Below the pieces are notes generated by a model. It had not been told where the DNA came from and did not search any database. It was given only the letters and a program-made list of their open reading frames with translations. From an uncultured Hyphomonas sp. (GTDB lineage Bacteria; Pseudomonadota; Alphaproteobacteria; Caulobacterales; Hyphomonadaceae), in assembly GCF_963677035.1 (NCBI RefSeq), contig NZ_OY781472.1:1488001-1552000 (forward strand): DNA of 64,000 nucleotides. The letters are read 5' to 3'. A program made the translations under genes and the position numbers. Positions 47,839 through 56,975 of this stretch are shown one piece after another (position 1 is the first letter of the stretch; every line of letters starts with the position of its first letter).

Positions 47839-48387
47839 TCAGCGGCAGGTGGCGGCGGCCTTGTCGATGGCGGCGGCCGAGCCGCTCAGAGAGAAGTGAT
47901 AGGCAACCTGCGTGTTCCGGGCCGAAACGGCCTGCACGCGCAGTTCCGATCCTTTCTTCAGTGCCGTGACGATACGGGAATCGTCGGAATCGTCAGCAAA
48001 GGCCTCGCGGCCGACGGCGAACAGGGTCCACGAGGAACGCCCCACGCGGGCCTTGGGGGCCATGTCTTCGCGCAGATTGTACCCCACTTTGAGGCTCGGC
48101 TGGTTGCGGGCGCGGCCGGATTTCCAGCTGGTCACATAGAACCAGACGTCGCCATGGTCGGCATTTTTCGGCGCCTTGTCGGTGGCCGGTGTTGCTGCGT
48201 AGCAGATCGTCTCGCCGCCGGCCGTGTCGGTGAAGACTGACCAGTCCTTGTAGCGGCCAATGGCGGTCGGTTCAGCGCTGGCCAGCGGGGCGGCCAGGAG
48301 AACGGCGGCGGCCAGAAGTCCGGAAAGGCGGAAGCTTGGAAGGCGAAGGGCCGACAAGTGGGGGGAAGGGGTCATAAATTTATGCAT
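47839..48387 (-). CDS. invasion-associated locus B (IalB) family protein
   Basis: A 182-residue exported protein with a signal peptide (LLAAAVLLAAPLASA) and the IalB-like body: KDWSVFTDTAGGETICYAATP, WFYVTSWKSGRARNQPSLKVGYNLRED and RIVTALKKGSELRVQAVSARNTQVAYHFSLSG, with a final cysteine (ATCR). The family is common in alphaproteobacteria and mostly of unknown function. Two in-frame ATGs 12 bases apart are possible. Confidence 0.88.
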   Translation of the reverse strand: MHKFMTPSPHLSALRLPSFRLSGLLAAAVLLAAPLASAEPTAIGRYKDWSVFTDTAGGETICYAATPATDKAPKNADHGDVWFYVTSWKSGRARNQPSLKVGYNLREDMAPKARVGRSSWTLFAVGREAFADDSDDSRIVTALKKGSELRVQAVSARNTQVAYHFSLSGSAAAIDKAAATCR

Positions 48388-48570
48388 CTTCTATACAGCG
48401 TCTCGTCCGGTTCGGGGTCTGCCGCCAGTCTAGGTGTCATAGAGTTAAGGCCAAACTTCGGCAAACGGAATGACACGGTCTTTCGCGGCTGATTTCCACA
48501 CATTCATCCTGCCATACGAGGTGTGAGTGCGGGATGAACCCCGGTGTTGTGTGCAGTTCAGGAAACCGGC

Positions 48571-49071
48571 TCAGCCTGGCAGCTTGCCATCGCCCGGCAC
48601 ACCGCCCGGCATGATTGGCCGCGGGGCATAGGCGCCAAGGGCGAGGTGTCGGTCATACATGACCAGCGCCCCGGCGAGGCTGAGATTGATACAGAACTTG
48701 GTCGGGATCTTCACGACATGCTCGCACCGGGCGAGGGTTTCCGGCGACAGGCTGCCGCGCTCGGGGCCGAGGATATAGGCGGCCTGGACCGGATGCCGGA
48801 AGGTTGGCAGCATCACGGCGTCGTCGGTCAGCTCCACGCCGACCAGCTGGCAGCCACGCGGCAGCTGCATCTCGTCGATCGTGTCATACTGGTAGTAGGG
48901 GATATGCCCCGCCGTCTTGGACGTGTCGGCGGCATAGGCAGCGCGCAGGCGGTGCTCTGCCTCAATCGAGAAGAAAAAGCTGGCGCCGAAGGCATTCGCC
49001 GTCCGCATCAGCGCACCGAGGTTCATGGCCTTGGAGATCCGCTCCGACCCGATGGCAAAATAACCGCGCAT
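48571..49071 (-). CDS. SpoU/TrmH-family RNA methyltransferase
   Basis: A 166-residue SPOUT methyltransferase: GSERISKAMNLGALMRTANAFG (motif 1 with N and R), AYILGPERGSLSPETLARCEHVVKIPT (motif 2) and INLSLAGALVMYDR (motif 3), together forming the trefoil knot for SAM binding. The target RNA is not predictable. The start MRGYFAIG was chosen; the gene starts 4 bases downstream of the next gene's stop. Confidence 0.92.
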   Translation of the reverse strand: MRGYFAIGSERISKAMNLGALMRTANAFGASFFFSIEAEHRLRAAYAADTSKTAGHIPYYQYDTIDEMQLPRGCQLVGVELTDDAVMLPTFRHPVQAAYILGPERGSLSPETLARCEHVVKIPTKFCINLSLAGALVMYDRHLALGAYAPRPIMPGGVPGDGKLPG

Positions 49072-49075
49072 GGGG

Positions 49076-49396
49076 TCAGAACGCCCCCACAATCAAGCGC
49101 AGATAGGCAAGGGACAGAAGGATGGCCATGGGCGCGGTATACGTCACCCGCCGGGCCAGGCGCAATTGTGCGAGCTGGGCAGGGTAGGTCTCGATCAGCC
49201 AGGCGAGGTGCTCGCCCGGCGTGTCGGTCTTGCCGGAGGAGGCAATCGCGTCGCGGTAGGCGGGATCGCGATAGTCTCCGCCGAACTTGTCGGCCAGCGC
49301 CCGGCGCAGGGAGACCGAAATCAGCATCCGCATTTGGGCCGCTAGCACCAAAGCAAAGCCCGACAGGCCCAGAACGATCCATCCGGCAATGATCAT
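49076..49396 (-). CDS. hypothetical membrane protein
   Basis: A 106-residue protein with an N-terminal membrane helix (IIAGWIVLGLSGFALVLAAQM), a cytoplasmic or periplasmic middle with KFGGDYRDPAYRDAIASSGK and HLAWLIETYPAQLAQLRLARRV, and a C-terminal helix (APMAILLSLAYLRLIVGAF). No family is recognised. Its ATG overlaps the stop of the isoaspartyl peptidase gene (ATGA). Confidence 0.7.
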   Translation of the reverse strand: MIIAGWIVLGLSGFALVLAAQMRMLISVSLRRALADKFGGDYRDPAYRDAIASSGKTDTPGEHLAWLIETYPAQLAQLRLARRVTYTAPMAILLSLAYLRLIVGAF

Positions 49397-50262
49397 GCGA
49401 AGGTCGCCACTTCAAACCGGCCGTCGGCATCCATCAGGCCGCGCTTCAGGCCGCCGGAATTGGACCCGGCAATCAGGGTCCCGTCGGCGCCGACGGCGAT
49501 CATGCCGCCTTCGCCGCCCAGGTGTTTCACATCGTCCAGCGCGCCCTGCACAGCATCTTCCAGTTCGGCCCCACCATAGCGGATACGGGCGGAGACATCT
49601 GCTGCCGCCGCCGCGCGGATGAAATATTCGCCCAGCCCCGTGCAGGAGATGGCACAGCGCTCGTCCGCCCAGGTGCCCGCGCCGATCAGGGGGGTGTCGC
49701 CGACGCGGCCCGGCGTCTTGGACTTTACGCCCCCGGTCGAGGTGGCGGCGGCCAGGTCGCCATACTGGTCCAGAACGACGGCGCCGACCGTGCCCATGGC
49801 CCGGGCTGGCAGCAGGCAGCGTTCTTCGACCGGCTGATAATAATTTTCAGCGTCGCGCACTTCCGGCAGGCCGTATTCGGTGGCCAGCGCCCAGGCGCCT
49901 TCGCCGGCAATCAGTACGTGCGGCGTGCGTTCCATCACGATCCGGGCGGCCGCGATGGGGCTGATAATGCCCGACAGGGCTGCGACAGCCCCGGCATTGC
50001 GCGTGCGCCCGTCCATGATCGCCGCGTCCAGCTCGTAACGCCCGTCGGTATTGGGCGCAGCGCCCTTTCCGGCGAGGTGCAGGCCGGACTCTTCCAGCGC
50101 TGCGACCATGGCTTCCACCACGTCCAGCGCGGCCACGCCCTCGCTCAGCCGTTTGCCGCCCTCGCGCAGCAGTTCCGCCATGTGCGCTTCCTCGCGCGAA
50201 TAGTCGCGGCCAAAAACCGGTCCGGCGCCGCCATGCAGGGCAATGGCCCATTTCCTCGCCAT
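49393..50262 (-). CDS. isoaspartyl peptidase/L-asparaginase family protein
   Basis: A 289-residue Ntn hydrolase: WAIALHGGAG, the processing site RAMG before TVGAVVLDQYGDLAAATSTGG (Thr158 predicted nucleophile), and RVGDTPLIGAGTWAD with CTGLGEYFIR. It cleaves isoaspartyl dipeptides or asparagine after self-processing. It is the first of a three-gene run with a membrane protein and an RNA methyltransferase, linked by ATGA overlap to the former. Confidence 0.94.
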   Translation of the reverse strand: MARKWAIALHGGAGPVFGRDYSREEAHMAELLREGGKRLSEGVAALDVVEAMVAALEESGLHLAGKGAAPNTDGRYELDAAIMDGRTRNAGAVAALSGIISPIAAARIVMERTPHVLIAGEGAWALATEYGLPEVRDAENYYQPVEERCLLPARAMGTVGAVVLDQYGDLAAATSTGGVKSKTPGRVGDTPLIGAGTWADERCAISCTGLGEYFIRAAAAADVSARIRYGGAELEDAVQGALDDVKHLGGEGGMIAVGADGTLIAGSNSGGLKRGLMDADGRFEVATFA

Positions 50263-50358
50263 AGCTGGTTACGCTCCCTTACGTCAGGCTTGGATTATGA
50301 AGGCCACACCGCTACCGTCTGGCGCAGCAAACAACAAGACAGGAAGGGTAGCGCGATC

Positions 50359-51351
50359 ATGAAGGCAGTGCTTTCGAAAGAAGTCGGCGGACCGGAAACT
50401 CTGGTCCTCGAAGAGGTCGCCTCGCCGGAATATGGCAAGGGCCAGGTTCTGGTCCGGGTAAAGGCGTGCGGGGTGAATTTCCCGGACTCGCTGATGATCA
50501 AGGATATGTACCAGTTCAAGCCGCCGCGCCCGTTCAGCCCGGGCGGCGAAGTGGCCGGCTTCGTCGAAGCGGTCGGGGAAGGGGTCACCCATGTAAAACC
50601 GGGCGACCGCGTGCTCGCCTCCATCGGCAATGGCGGCATGGCCGAACTGGCCGTTGCGGCGGCCCACTCCGTGATGCCCATCCCGGACGACATGCCGTTC
50701 GCTGAGGCCGCGGCCTTCATGATGACCTATGGCACATCCTATTATGCGCTGAAGGACCGGGCCGACCCGAAAAAAGGCGAGAAACTGCTCGTCCTCGGTG
50801 CCGCGGGCGGTGTGGGCATCGCGGCGGTGGAGCTTGGCAAGGCCATGGGCCTCGAAGTCATCGCGGCCTGTTCCAGCCAGGAAAAAGTGGATTTCTGCCT
50901 TTCCAAAGGCGCCGACAAGGGCCTCGTCTATGCGCGTGAGCTGGACAAGGACGGCATGAAAGCCTTCTCCGGCGACATCAAGGAAATCTCCGGCGGCGGC
51001 GTGGACATCATCTATGATGCGGTTGGCGGCAATTATGCCGAACCGTCCCTGCGGGCGATGAACTGGGAAGGCCGCTTCCTTGTGATCGGCTTCCCGGCCG
51101 GTATCCCGAAGATCCCGCTGAACCTGACCCTGCTGAAAAGCTGCGACATCCGCGGTGTGTTCTGGGGCGCCGCCGTGGCCCGCGATCCGAAGGCCCATGC
51201 GCAGAACGTCAAGGAACTGTTCGAGCTTTACAGCGAAGGCAAGATCCGCCCGCACATCTCCAATACCTATCCGCTGGAGAAGTCCGCCGATGCCATCCTT
51301 GAGCTGACGGAACGCCGGGCGCAGGGCAAGGTCGTGGTGGTCATGGACTAA
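50359..51351 (+). CDS. NADPH:quinone oxidoreductase family protein
   Basis: A 330-residue zinc-independent MDR protein: MKAVLSKEVGGPETLVLEEV, GVNFPDSLMIKD, PFSPGGEVAGFVEAVGEGV, and the Rossmann motif VLGAAGGVGIAAVELGKAMG, with the C-terminal LTERRAQGKVVVVMD. It probably reduces quinones or enones with NADPH. The start follows AGGAAGGGTAGCGCGATC. It is transcribed away from the isoaspartyl peptidase gene. Confidence 0.92.
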   Translation: MKAVLSKEVGGPETLVLEEVASPEYGKGQVLVRVKACGVNFPDSLMIKDMYQFKPPRPFSPGGEVAGFVEAVGEGVTHVKPGDRVLASIGNGGMAELAVAAAHSVMPIPDDMPFAEAAAFMMTYGTSYYALKDRADPKKGEKLLVLGAAGGVGIAAVELGKAMGLEVIAACSSQEKVDFCLSKGADKGLVYARELDKDGMKAFSGDIKEISGGGVDIIYDAVGGNYAEPSLRAMNWEGRFLVIGFPAGIPKIPLNLTLLKSCDIRGVFWGAAVARDPKAHAQNVKELFELYSEGKIRPHISNTYPLEKSADAILELTERRAQGKVVVVMD

Positions 51352-51426
51352 GCCTGCCACGGCAGGAAATTGCTGTCATAGGGGTTTTATGTGGAACGGT
51401 TTATCGCCGTTCCGCATATAATTGGT

Positions 51427-51747
51427 ATGATAACCATACCTAAATCCGAGGTGGAGCAACCGGAAGGTGAGAATCGGGACGATGCTCGCCACCGGACGTT
51501 GCGCAAGGGCCGGGTTCTCATCAATGATCTGCACAGTTCGTTTGATGTGATCGTCCGCGATGTCTCGGAAGAGGGGATGCAGCTGAAACTGTGGGAAGTC
51601 TGGGCGGTACCGGAGACATTCGATCTGGAATTGCTGTCGCCCTATGGCCACATCGAAGCGATCTACCAATGCGAACGGCGCTGGCAGAATGGCCTGCGCG
51701 TCGGAGTACATATTCTCGCCGACAAGACCGACCAGACGCTGCGCTAG
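51427..51747 (+). CDS. PilZ-domain protein
   Basis: A 106-residue protein with NRDDARHRTLRKGRVLINDLHSSFDVIVRDVSEEGMQLKL (the PilZ RxxxR-like start and (D/N)xSxxG motif) and the later WQNGLRVGVHILAD strand. The motif (RDVSEEG) suggests binding of cyclic di-GMP, but the first arginine cluster is atypical, so binding is uncertain. An upstream GTG could add 12 residues. Confidence 0.8.
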   Translation: MITIPKSEVEQPEGENRDDARHRTLRKGRVLINDLHSSFDVIVRDVSEEGMQLKLWEVWAVPETFDLELLSPYGHIEAIYQCERRWQNGLRVGVHILADKTDQTLR

Positions 51748-51865
51748 GCTACGGTTGCGCAGATCAGGACGTATTTATCGATTTTGCTCGTCCGGGGACG
51801 GACATTTGCTGAGCGATGGGGGAAAGCTGAAGGCCATGTTTCAGAAGGCCGCCAGCTGAGCCCCA

Positions 51866-51903
51866 AATAAAGAGCCCGCCGGATCGCTCCGGCGGGCTTT
51901 TTT
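51866..51903 (-). terminator. bidirectional terminator between PilZ and dnaK genes
   Basis: A strong stem, AGAGCCCGCCGGA / TCCGGCGGGCTTT, with an A-run on one side and a T-run on the other. It ends both the dnaK transcript and the convergent PilZ transcript. Confidence 0.9.
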
Positions 51904-51919
51904 ACCATCGTCAGACGGA

Positions 51920-53839
51920 TTATTTTTTGTCGGCGTCGTCGACTTCTTCGAAGTCGGCATCGACGACATCGTCATTGCCGCTGTCACCGTCTGCGGCGGC
52001 ATCGGCAGCCGCGTCAGCATGGGCGGTTGTTTCCTGCTGGCTGGCATAGATGGCTTCGCCGAGTTTCATCGCGGCGGACATCAGGGCCTGATGCTTGGCC
52101 TGAATGTCTGCGAGGTTGTCCGTTTCGCGGGCTTCCTTCAGCTCGCCGACGGCTTTCTCGATTTCGCCTTTGATGTCTTCGGAGACCTTGTCGCCATGCT
52201 CTTCGAGCTGCTTCTCGGTCTGATGCACCAGCGCTTCAGCTTGGTTCTTCGCTTCCACCAGTTCGCGGCGGGCCTTGTCTTCGCCCGCATTGGCTTCGGC
52301 GTCGGCCATCATGCCTTTGATGTCGTCTTCCGAGAGACCGCCATCGGCCTGGATGGTGATGACCTGTTCCTTGCCGGTGGCCTTGTCCTTGGCGGACACG
52401 GACACGATGCCGTTGGCGTCAATGTCGAAGGTCACTTCGATCTGAGGCACGCCGCGCGGGGCCGGCGGAATGCCTTCGAGGTTGAACTGGCCGAGCATCT
52501 TGTTGTCGGCGGCCATTTCGCGCTCGCCCTGGAAGACCTTGATCGTCACGGCCGGCTGATTGTCGTCAGCGGTCGAGAAGACCTGGGACTTCTTGGTCGG
52601 GATCGTCGTGTTACGGTCGATCAGGCGGGTGAACACACCGCCCAGCGTCTCGATGCCGAGCGACAGCGGGGTCACGTCCAGAAGGACAACGTCTTTCACG
52701 TCGCCTTGCAGCACGCCGCCCTGGATCGCGGCGCCGATGGCAACCACTTCATCCGGGTTCACGCCTTTGTGCGGGTCGCGGCCGAAGAATCTCTTCACGG
52801 CTTCCTGCACGGCCGGCATACGGGTCATACCGCCGACCAGAACGACTTCGTCGATCTCGGAAGGCGACTTGCCGGCATCCTTGAGGGCCTTGTCGCACGG
52901 CGCGATGGTCCGCTTCACCAGGTCATCGACCAGGCTTTCGAACTTGGCGCGGGTCAGCTTGATGTTGAGATGTTTCGGGCCGGAGGCATCCGCCGTGATG
53001 AAGGGCAGGTTCACTTCGTATTGCGAAGCGGACGACAGCTCTTTCTTGGCCTTCTCGGCTTCTTCCTTCAGACGCTGGAGGGCCAGCTTGTCCGTCTTCA
53101 GGTCGATGCCCTGATCCTTTTTGAACTCTTCGGCGAGGTAATCGACGATGCGAAGGTCGAAGTCTTCACCGCCGAGGAAGGTGTCGCCGTTCGTGGACAG
53201 CACTTCGAACACGCCGTCGCCGATTTCCAGCAGCGAAACGTCGAACGTACCGCCGCCGAGGTCGTAGACCGCGATCGTCTTGTTCTCACCCTTGTCGAGC
53301 CCGTAGGCGAGGGCGGCTGCCGTCGGCTCGTTGATGATACGCAGCACTTCAAGACCGGCAATTTTACCGGCGTCTTTCGTGGCCTGACGCTGGGCGTCGT
53401 TGAAGTAGGCCGGGACCGTGATGACGGCCTGGGTCACTTCGCTGCCCAGATAGGCTTCTGCGGTTTCTTTCATCTTGGTCAGGATGAAGGCGGAAACTTC
53501 CTGCGGGGCGTAATCCTTGTCACGGCCTTTGACCCATGCGTCGCCATTCGGGCCTTTGACGATCTCGAAGGGCGAGATGTCTTTGTCCTTCTGCGCGGTC
53601 GGGTCGTCGAACTGACGGCCGATCAGGCGCTTGATGGCGTAGAAGGTGAAGTCCGGGTTGGTGACAGCCTGGCGCCGGGCCGGCATGCCGATCAGGCGCT
53701 CGCCGCCTTCGGTAAAGGCGACAACGGACGGGGTCGTGCGTGCGCCTTCTGCATTCTCGATGACCTTTGCCTGGCCGCCTTCCATGACGGCAACGCAGGA
53801 GTTGGTGGTCCCGAGGTCGATACCAATAATCTTGCTCAT
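51920..53839 (-). CDS. dnaK: chaperone DnaK (Hsp70)
   Basis: A 639-residue Hsp70: N-terminal [20 protein letters not shown]ase start, [47 protein letters not shown] and [14 protein letters not shown], then the substrate-binding domain ([17 protein letters not shown]) and the acidic C-terminal tail ([13 protein letters not shown]). It is on the minus strand with a heat-shock-type promoter upstream. No dnaJ follows in this window, because a terminator and convergent genes lie downstream. Confidence 0.98.
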   Translation of the reverse strand: MSKIIGIDLGTTNSCVAVMEGGQAKVIENAEGARTTPSVVAFTEGGERLIGMPARRQAVTNPDFTFYAIKRLIGRQFDDPTAQKDKDISPFEIVKGPNGDAWVKGRDKDYAPQEVSAFILTKMKETAEAYLGSEVTQAVITVPAYFNDAQRQATKDAGKIAGLEVLRIINEPTAAALAYGLDKGENKTIAVYDLGGGTFDVSLLEIGDGVFEVLSTNGDTFLGGEDFDLRIVDYLAEEFKKDQGIDLKTDKLALQRLKEEAEKAKKELSSASQYEVNLPFITADASGPKHLNIKLTRAKFESLVDDLVKRTIAPCDKALKDAGKSPSEIDEVVLVGGMTRMPAVQEAVKRFFGRDPHKGVNPDEVVAIGAAIQGGVLQGDVKDVVLLDVTPLSLGIETLGGVFTRLIDRNTTIPTKKSQVFSTADDNQPAVTIKVFQGEREMAADNKMLGQFNLEGIPPAPRGVPQIEVTFDIDANGIVSVSAKDKATGKEQVITIQADGGLSEDDIKGMMADAEANAGEDKARRELVEAKNQAEALVHQTEKQLEEHGDKVSEDIKGEIEKAVGELKEARETDNLADIQAKHQALMSAAMKLGEAIYASQQETTAHADAAADAAADGDSGNDDVVDADFEEVDDADKK

Positions 53840-53979
53840 CTTGTGTCTCTCTCTCCTATAGCCGCCACCCGCCCCGTTCGCGCGGTCTGCTCAGCAGCCC
53901 CGCAAGGCAGATGGCTCTGCAAGTGACGTTTTGAGTAGGCGAATGGAGGGTTTGAACCTGTTCGCCTGTTCGGTTTGGG

Positions 53980-54007
53980 ATATGGGGAAATTTCAACAGG
54001 CCACAAG
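53980..54007 (-). promoter_or_regulatory. sigma-32-type promoter of dnaK
   Basis: On the minus strand, CTTG at the -35 position is followed by 17 bases and CCCATAT at -10, close to the heat-shock sigma factor consensus. It is about 140 bases upstream of the dnaK ATG. Confidence 0.65.
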
Positions 54008-54087
54008 AGGCGTGTGACGCCTTTTCCATGTCTCGCTGCGGATTGCGGCCATAGACCGCGCCTATGGCAGCATATTGCAGGATTTAT

Positions 54088-54106
54088 TTGAGAATCATTC
54101 GCATCT
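54088..54106 (+). promoter_or_regulatory. Fur/Irr-like palindrome upstream of DUF2061 gene
   Basis: TTGAGAATCATTCGCATCT matches the TGAGAAT-N-ATTCTCA-type iron-regulator palindrome with one mismatch in the second half. It is about 95 bases upstream of the DUF2061 start. The regulator assignment is tentative. Confidence 0.4.
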
Positions 54107-54201
54107 AGACCATATGGCAAGGAAGAACAGCCTGTATTCACGGTCTTTAGACGGTCTTTAGATGGTGTTCTTGATGGTCTGAAGCGGGAGTTATCCAACA
54201 A

Positions 54202-54426
54202 ATGTCATTGCAGGTTTTCAAGACAGCGACCTACAGCCTGATGCACCTGACTGTGGCGATGACGGTGGCCTTTCTGCTGACCCGCAGCTGGCACGCCGCG
54301 CTGGCCATCGGTCTGATCGAGCCGCTGGTCCAGACAGCCGCTTATACGTTGCACGAACGCGCCTGGGCACGGGCAAAATCTCCAAATGTCTCAGAGCCTT
54401 CATGTGCGGTGCCGGGCGAAGCGTGA
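54202..54426 (+). CDS. DUF2061 membrane protein
   Basis: A 74-residue protein: FKTATYSLMHLTVAMTVAFLLTRSWHAALAIGLIEPLVQTAAYTLHERAWAR has the two helices and H-E-x-x-W ending typical of the DUF2061 family of small membrane proteins. The function is unknown. Short polar C-terminal tail. Confidence 0.85.
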   Translation: MSLQVFKTATYSLMHLTVAMTVAFLLTRSWHAALAIGLIEPLVQTAAYTLHERAWARAKSPNVSEPSCAVPGEA

Positions 54427-54466
54427 TAGATTTTCCGTCCAGAGCGCAGGATGAAAAGGCAGGGCG

Positions 54467-55291
54467 ATGCAGCTGGATGTCATCAGCACGGTGAATGATC
54501 CCGGCACACCGGGCAAAACAGGCGATGACCGGGCCGGCTTCGATGCGGCCGCCGGTACGGCCTGGGTGCTGGACGGGGCGACCGATGTGACCGATCTGCG
54601 CCCGTTCCCGGACAGCGAAAGCGGCGCGGCCTGGATCGCCGAAACGCTGTCAGACCGGCTGATGCAGGGGCCTCAAAGCGGCGAGGCACCGGAGGTCTAT
54701 TTCGCCTCAGTGCTGGCCGATGTGCGCCAGCGGGCCGAGGCCGAAAGCCGGATCCCGCTGGACACATTGCCAGGTGAGGCGCTGCCGATAGCGTCCGGAA
54801 TCTGGATGTCGTTGCAGGGCGAAGAGGCGGTGTTTGTCTTTATGGGCGACTGTATGGGGCTCATCCGGTCCGGGGCCGAGGTACGCCTGATCGGTCATGC
54901 CGGGAAGGCTGAGGATGAGACTGCCACCGCCCGCCGGATGCTGGCCCTGACGCCCGAAGAGCGCCTGGGCTGGCTGCGCCAGAGCCGGCGGATGTCCAAT
55001 GAACTCGGGACATGTTTCGGTCTCGGGCCGGGGGTTGCCAGCAATCTCAAAACGGCGCGGATCGTAATGCGTCCGGGCGATGAGGTCTGCCTGATGAGCG
55101 ACGGGCTCTACCGGCTCATCTCGCCCTATGCGACGCACACGATTGAGCGCCTGATGGCAGACCTGTCGGACAAGGGCCTGCCAGCCCTGATCCGGATGCT
55201 CCGCGAATTTGAGAATGCCCCCGAAGGCGACATCCCCCGCATCAAGCGCAGGGATGACGCCTCAGCGGTCTATCTGAAAATCGGAGCCTAG
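54467..55291 (+). CDS. PP2C-type serine/threonine phosphatase
   Basis: A 274-residue protein with PP2C metal-binding motifs: TGDDRAGFDAAAGTAWVLDGATD (D..DG), VFVFMGDCMGLI (GD), and MRPGDEVCLMSDGLYRLI (SDG). It probably removes phosphate from Ser/Thr proteins; the partner kinase is not in the window. It is 40 bases downstream of the DUF2061 gene and may be co-transcribed. Its last 4 bases overlap the convergent grpE gene. Confidence 0.85.
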   Translation: MQLDVISTVNDPGTPGKTGDDRAGFDAAAGTAWVLDGATDVTDLRPFPDSESGAAWIAETLSDRLMQGPQSGEAPEVYFASVLADVRQRAEAESRIPLDTLPGEALPIASGIWMSLQGEEAVFVFMGDCMGLIRSGAEVRLIGHAGKAEDETATARRMLALTPEERLGWLRQSRRMSNELGTCFGLGPGVASNLKTARIVMRPGDEVCLMSDGLYRLISPYATHTIERLMADLSDKGLPALIRMLREFENAPEGDIPRIKRRDDASAVYLKIGA

Positions 55292-55848
55292 TTCGTCGAG
55301 CCGGCGCTGACGGCGACCATGGCGGCGCGCAGCACGCGGTCGCCGATCTTCCAGCCGCTCTGGAACACGTCATGGATCGTGCCATTGGCCTGCGGGGAGG
55401 GGACGTTTGCCACCGCCTGGTGCAGGTTCGGGTCGAAGGCATCGCCCGGCATGGCAGCGATCACGGTCACGCCGTTGCGGGCGAGCGCCGTGTGCAGTTC
55501 CTTCTCGGTCATCTCGATGCCGCCGAGCAGGTTCTTGCCGGGTTCCGACAGGCTGGCCCGGTCATCATCGGACAGGGCCGACAGGGCGCGGGCGAGATTG
55601 TCCGACACGCTCAGCAATTCAGCGGCAAACTTCTCGATGGCATAGACCCGCGCATCGGCGACCTCTTTCTGGGCGCGCTTGCGGGTATTATCGAGGTCGG
55701 CGAGGGTGCGCAGCAGCTGGCCGCGCATTTCTTCCTTCTCCGCTTCGAGGCGCAGGATCGTATCTTCCGGTGTCGCCTCTTCCGGGGCGTCGGTCTCAGG
55801 CGTTTCGACAGCTTCTGTGTCTTCGGTCTTCGCTTCGTCGCTCATCAT
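55288..55848 (-). CDS. grpE: nucleotide exchange factor GrpE
   Basis: A 186-residue DnaK co-chaperone. It has an acidic N-terminus (EAKTEDTEAVETPETDAPEE), the long helical pair (ILRLEAEKEEMRGQLLRTLADLDNTRKRAQKE) and the beta-wing signature (FDPNLHQAVANVPSPQANGTIHDVFQSGWKIGDRVLRAAMVAVSAG). Its ATG overlaps the hrcA stop (ATGA), so hrcA-grpE is an operon. Confidence 0.97.
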   Translation of the reverse strand: MMSDEAKTEDTEAVETPETDAPEEATPEDTILRLEAEKEEMRGQLLRTLADLDNTRKRAQKEVADARVYAIEKFAAELLSVSDNLARALSALSDDDRASLSEPGKNLLGGIEMTEKELHTALARNGVTVIAAMPGDAFDPNLHQAVANVPSPQANGTIHDVFQSGWKIGDRVLRAAMVAVSAGSTN

Positions 55849-56933
55849 TTTCCGTCCTTGGCGCGGCGGCGGGAGAGGATCTCGCCCACGACCTTCGCTG
55901 TATAGTCTACCATCGGGATCACTCGTGCATAATTCAGCCGCGTCGGCCCAATCACGCCAAGTGCCCCAATGACCTGTTTTCCGCCACCCATATAGGGTGC
56001 GACGATCACACTTGAACCTGATAACGGGAAAAGCTGGTTTTCGGAGCCGATGAAGAGTCGCACCCCCCCGGCTTCCCGCGTCGTATCGAGAATATCGAGC
56101 ACATTCTGCTGGCGTTCCAGCTCATTGAACAGCTGGCGCACCCGGTCGAGATCTTCGGCGGCCTTGGCGTCCTCCAGCAGGTTCGCGCGGCCGCGCACGA
56201 TCAGCGAACGGCCCCGGCCGGGCGTTTCGCCGCTCCATTGGGCAAGACCCTGTTCGACCAGGCCGGCGGCGGTCACGTCCAGTTGCGCCCGGCGGGAACT
56301 CAGTTCGTCGCGCACATCCTGCGCCGCTTCGGCGAGCGTGCGGCCCTTCATTCGGGTGGAGAGATAGTTACCGGCTTCGATCAGGGCGGTGGAGGGCAGG
56401 CCCTCAGGCACCTGGATGAAGCGGTTTTCCACATCGCCATCCTCGGTCAGCAGGATGCAGATCGCATCGCGCGGGCCGAGGGGCAGGAATTCGACATGCC
56501 GCACAGCGGCGTCGCGCTTCGGCGAGGACACAAGGCCTGCGCCGCCCGCAAGGCCTGACAGGATGCCCGAGGCTTCGGACAGGACATTCTCGAAATCTGC
56601 CCCGGCCGACTTCAGCCGGTCGTCAATGGCTTCCCGGTCCGTCCGGGCCGGCTCGCCGATCTCCAGGAACCCGTCCACAAACAGGCGCAGGCCCATATGG
56701 GTCGGGGCCCGTCCGGCAGAGATGTGCGGCGCGTCCAGCAGGCCCAGCTCGGTCAGGTCCGCCATGACATTCCGGATCGAGGCAGGAGAGAGCGCAATGC
56801 CCCCCTTGGACAGGGTGCGGGAGCCGACGGGTTCTCCGGTCATGAGGTAGCCCTCGACGATCTCGCGGAAGATGTCCCGCGAGCGCTGGTCGAGGCGCTG
56901 CATCAGCGATTGGGAGTCCGGATGTGTCTGCAT
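55845..56933 (-). CDS. hrcA: heat-inducible transcription repressor HrcA
   Basis: A 362-residue repressor. It has an N-terminal winged helix (RDIFREIVEGYLMTGEPVGSRTLSKGGIALSPASIRNVMADLTELGLLDAPHISAGRAPTHMGLRLFVDGFLE) and a GAF-like middle domain, ending with LGVIGPTRLNYARVIPMVDYTAKVVGEIL. It normally binds CIRCE elements to repress groESL; no CIRCE copy is seen in this window. The start MQTHPDSQ was chosen over a longer frame. Confidence 0.96.
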   Translation of the reverse strand: MQTHPDSQSLMQRLDQRSRDIFREIVEGYLMTGEPVGSRTLSKGGIALSPASIRNVMADLTELGLLDAPHISAGRAPTHMGLRLFVDGFLEIGEPARTDREAIDDRLKSAGADFENVLSEASGILSGLAGGAGLVSSPKRDAAVRHVEFLPLGPRDAICILLTEDGDVENRFIQVPEGLPSTALIEAGNYLSTRMKGRTLAEAAQDVRDELSSRRAQLDVTAAGLVEQGLAQWSGETPGRGRSLIVRGRANLLEDAKAAEDLDRVRQLFNELERQQNVLDILDTTREAGGVRLFIGSENQLFPLSGSSVIVAPYMGGGKQVIGALGVIGPTRLNYARVIPMVDYTAKVVGEILSRRRAKDGK

Positions 56934-56975
56934 ACTGAAAGGGATAGGGGGCCGGTGCCCGGGGTTCAATAGGCC

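Larger units (their letters stand above)
53840..54201. other. dnaK leader and promoter region, shared with DUF2061 gene
   Basis: No gene is seen in these 362 bases. It holds the sigma-32-type dnaK promoter and a leader of about 140 bases on the minus strand, a Fur/Irr-like palindrome, and a direct repeat of GGTCTTTAGA near 54143-54162, upstream of the DUF2061 gene. Confidence 0.6.

Noticed and set aside
52019..53926. A 635-codon plus-strand frame opposite dnaK
   Set aside because: Antisense shadow; GC-rich genes with biased third positions often leave such frames open.
53940..53990. A second SOS box near GTTCGCCTGTTC
   Set aside because: The spacing is N4 between the two GTTC halves, not N7, so it does not match the LexA consensus.
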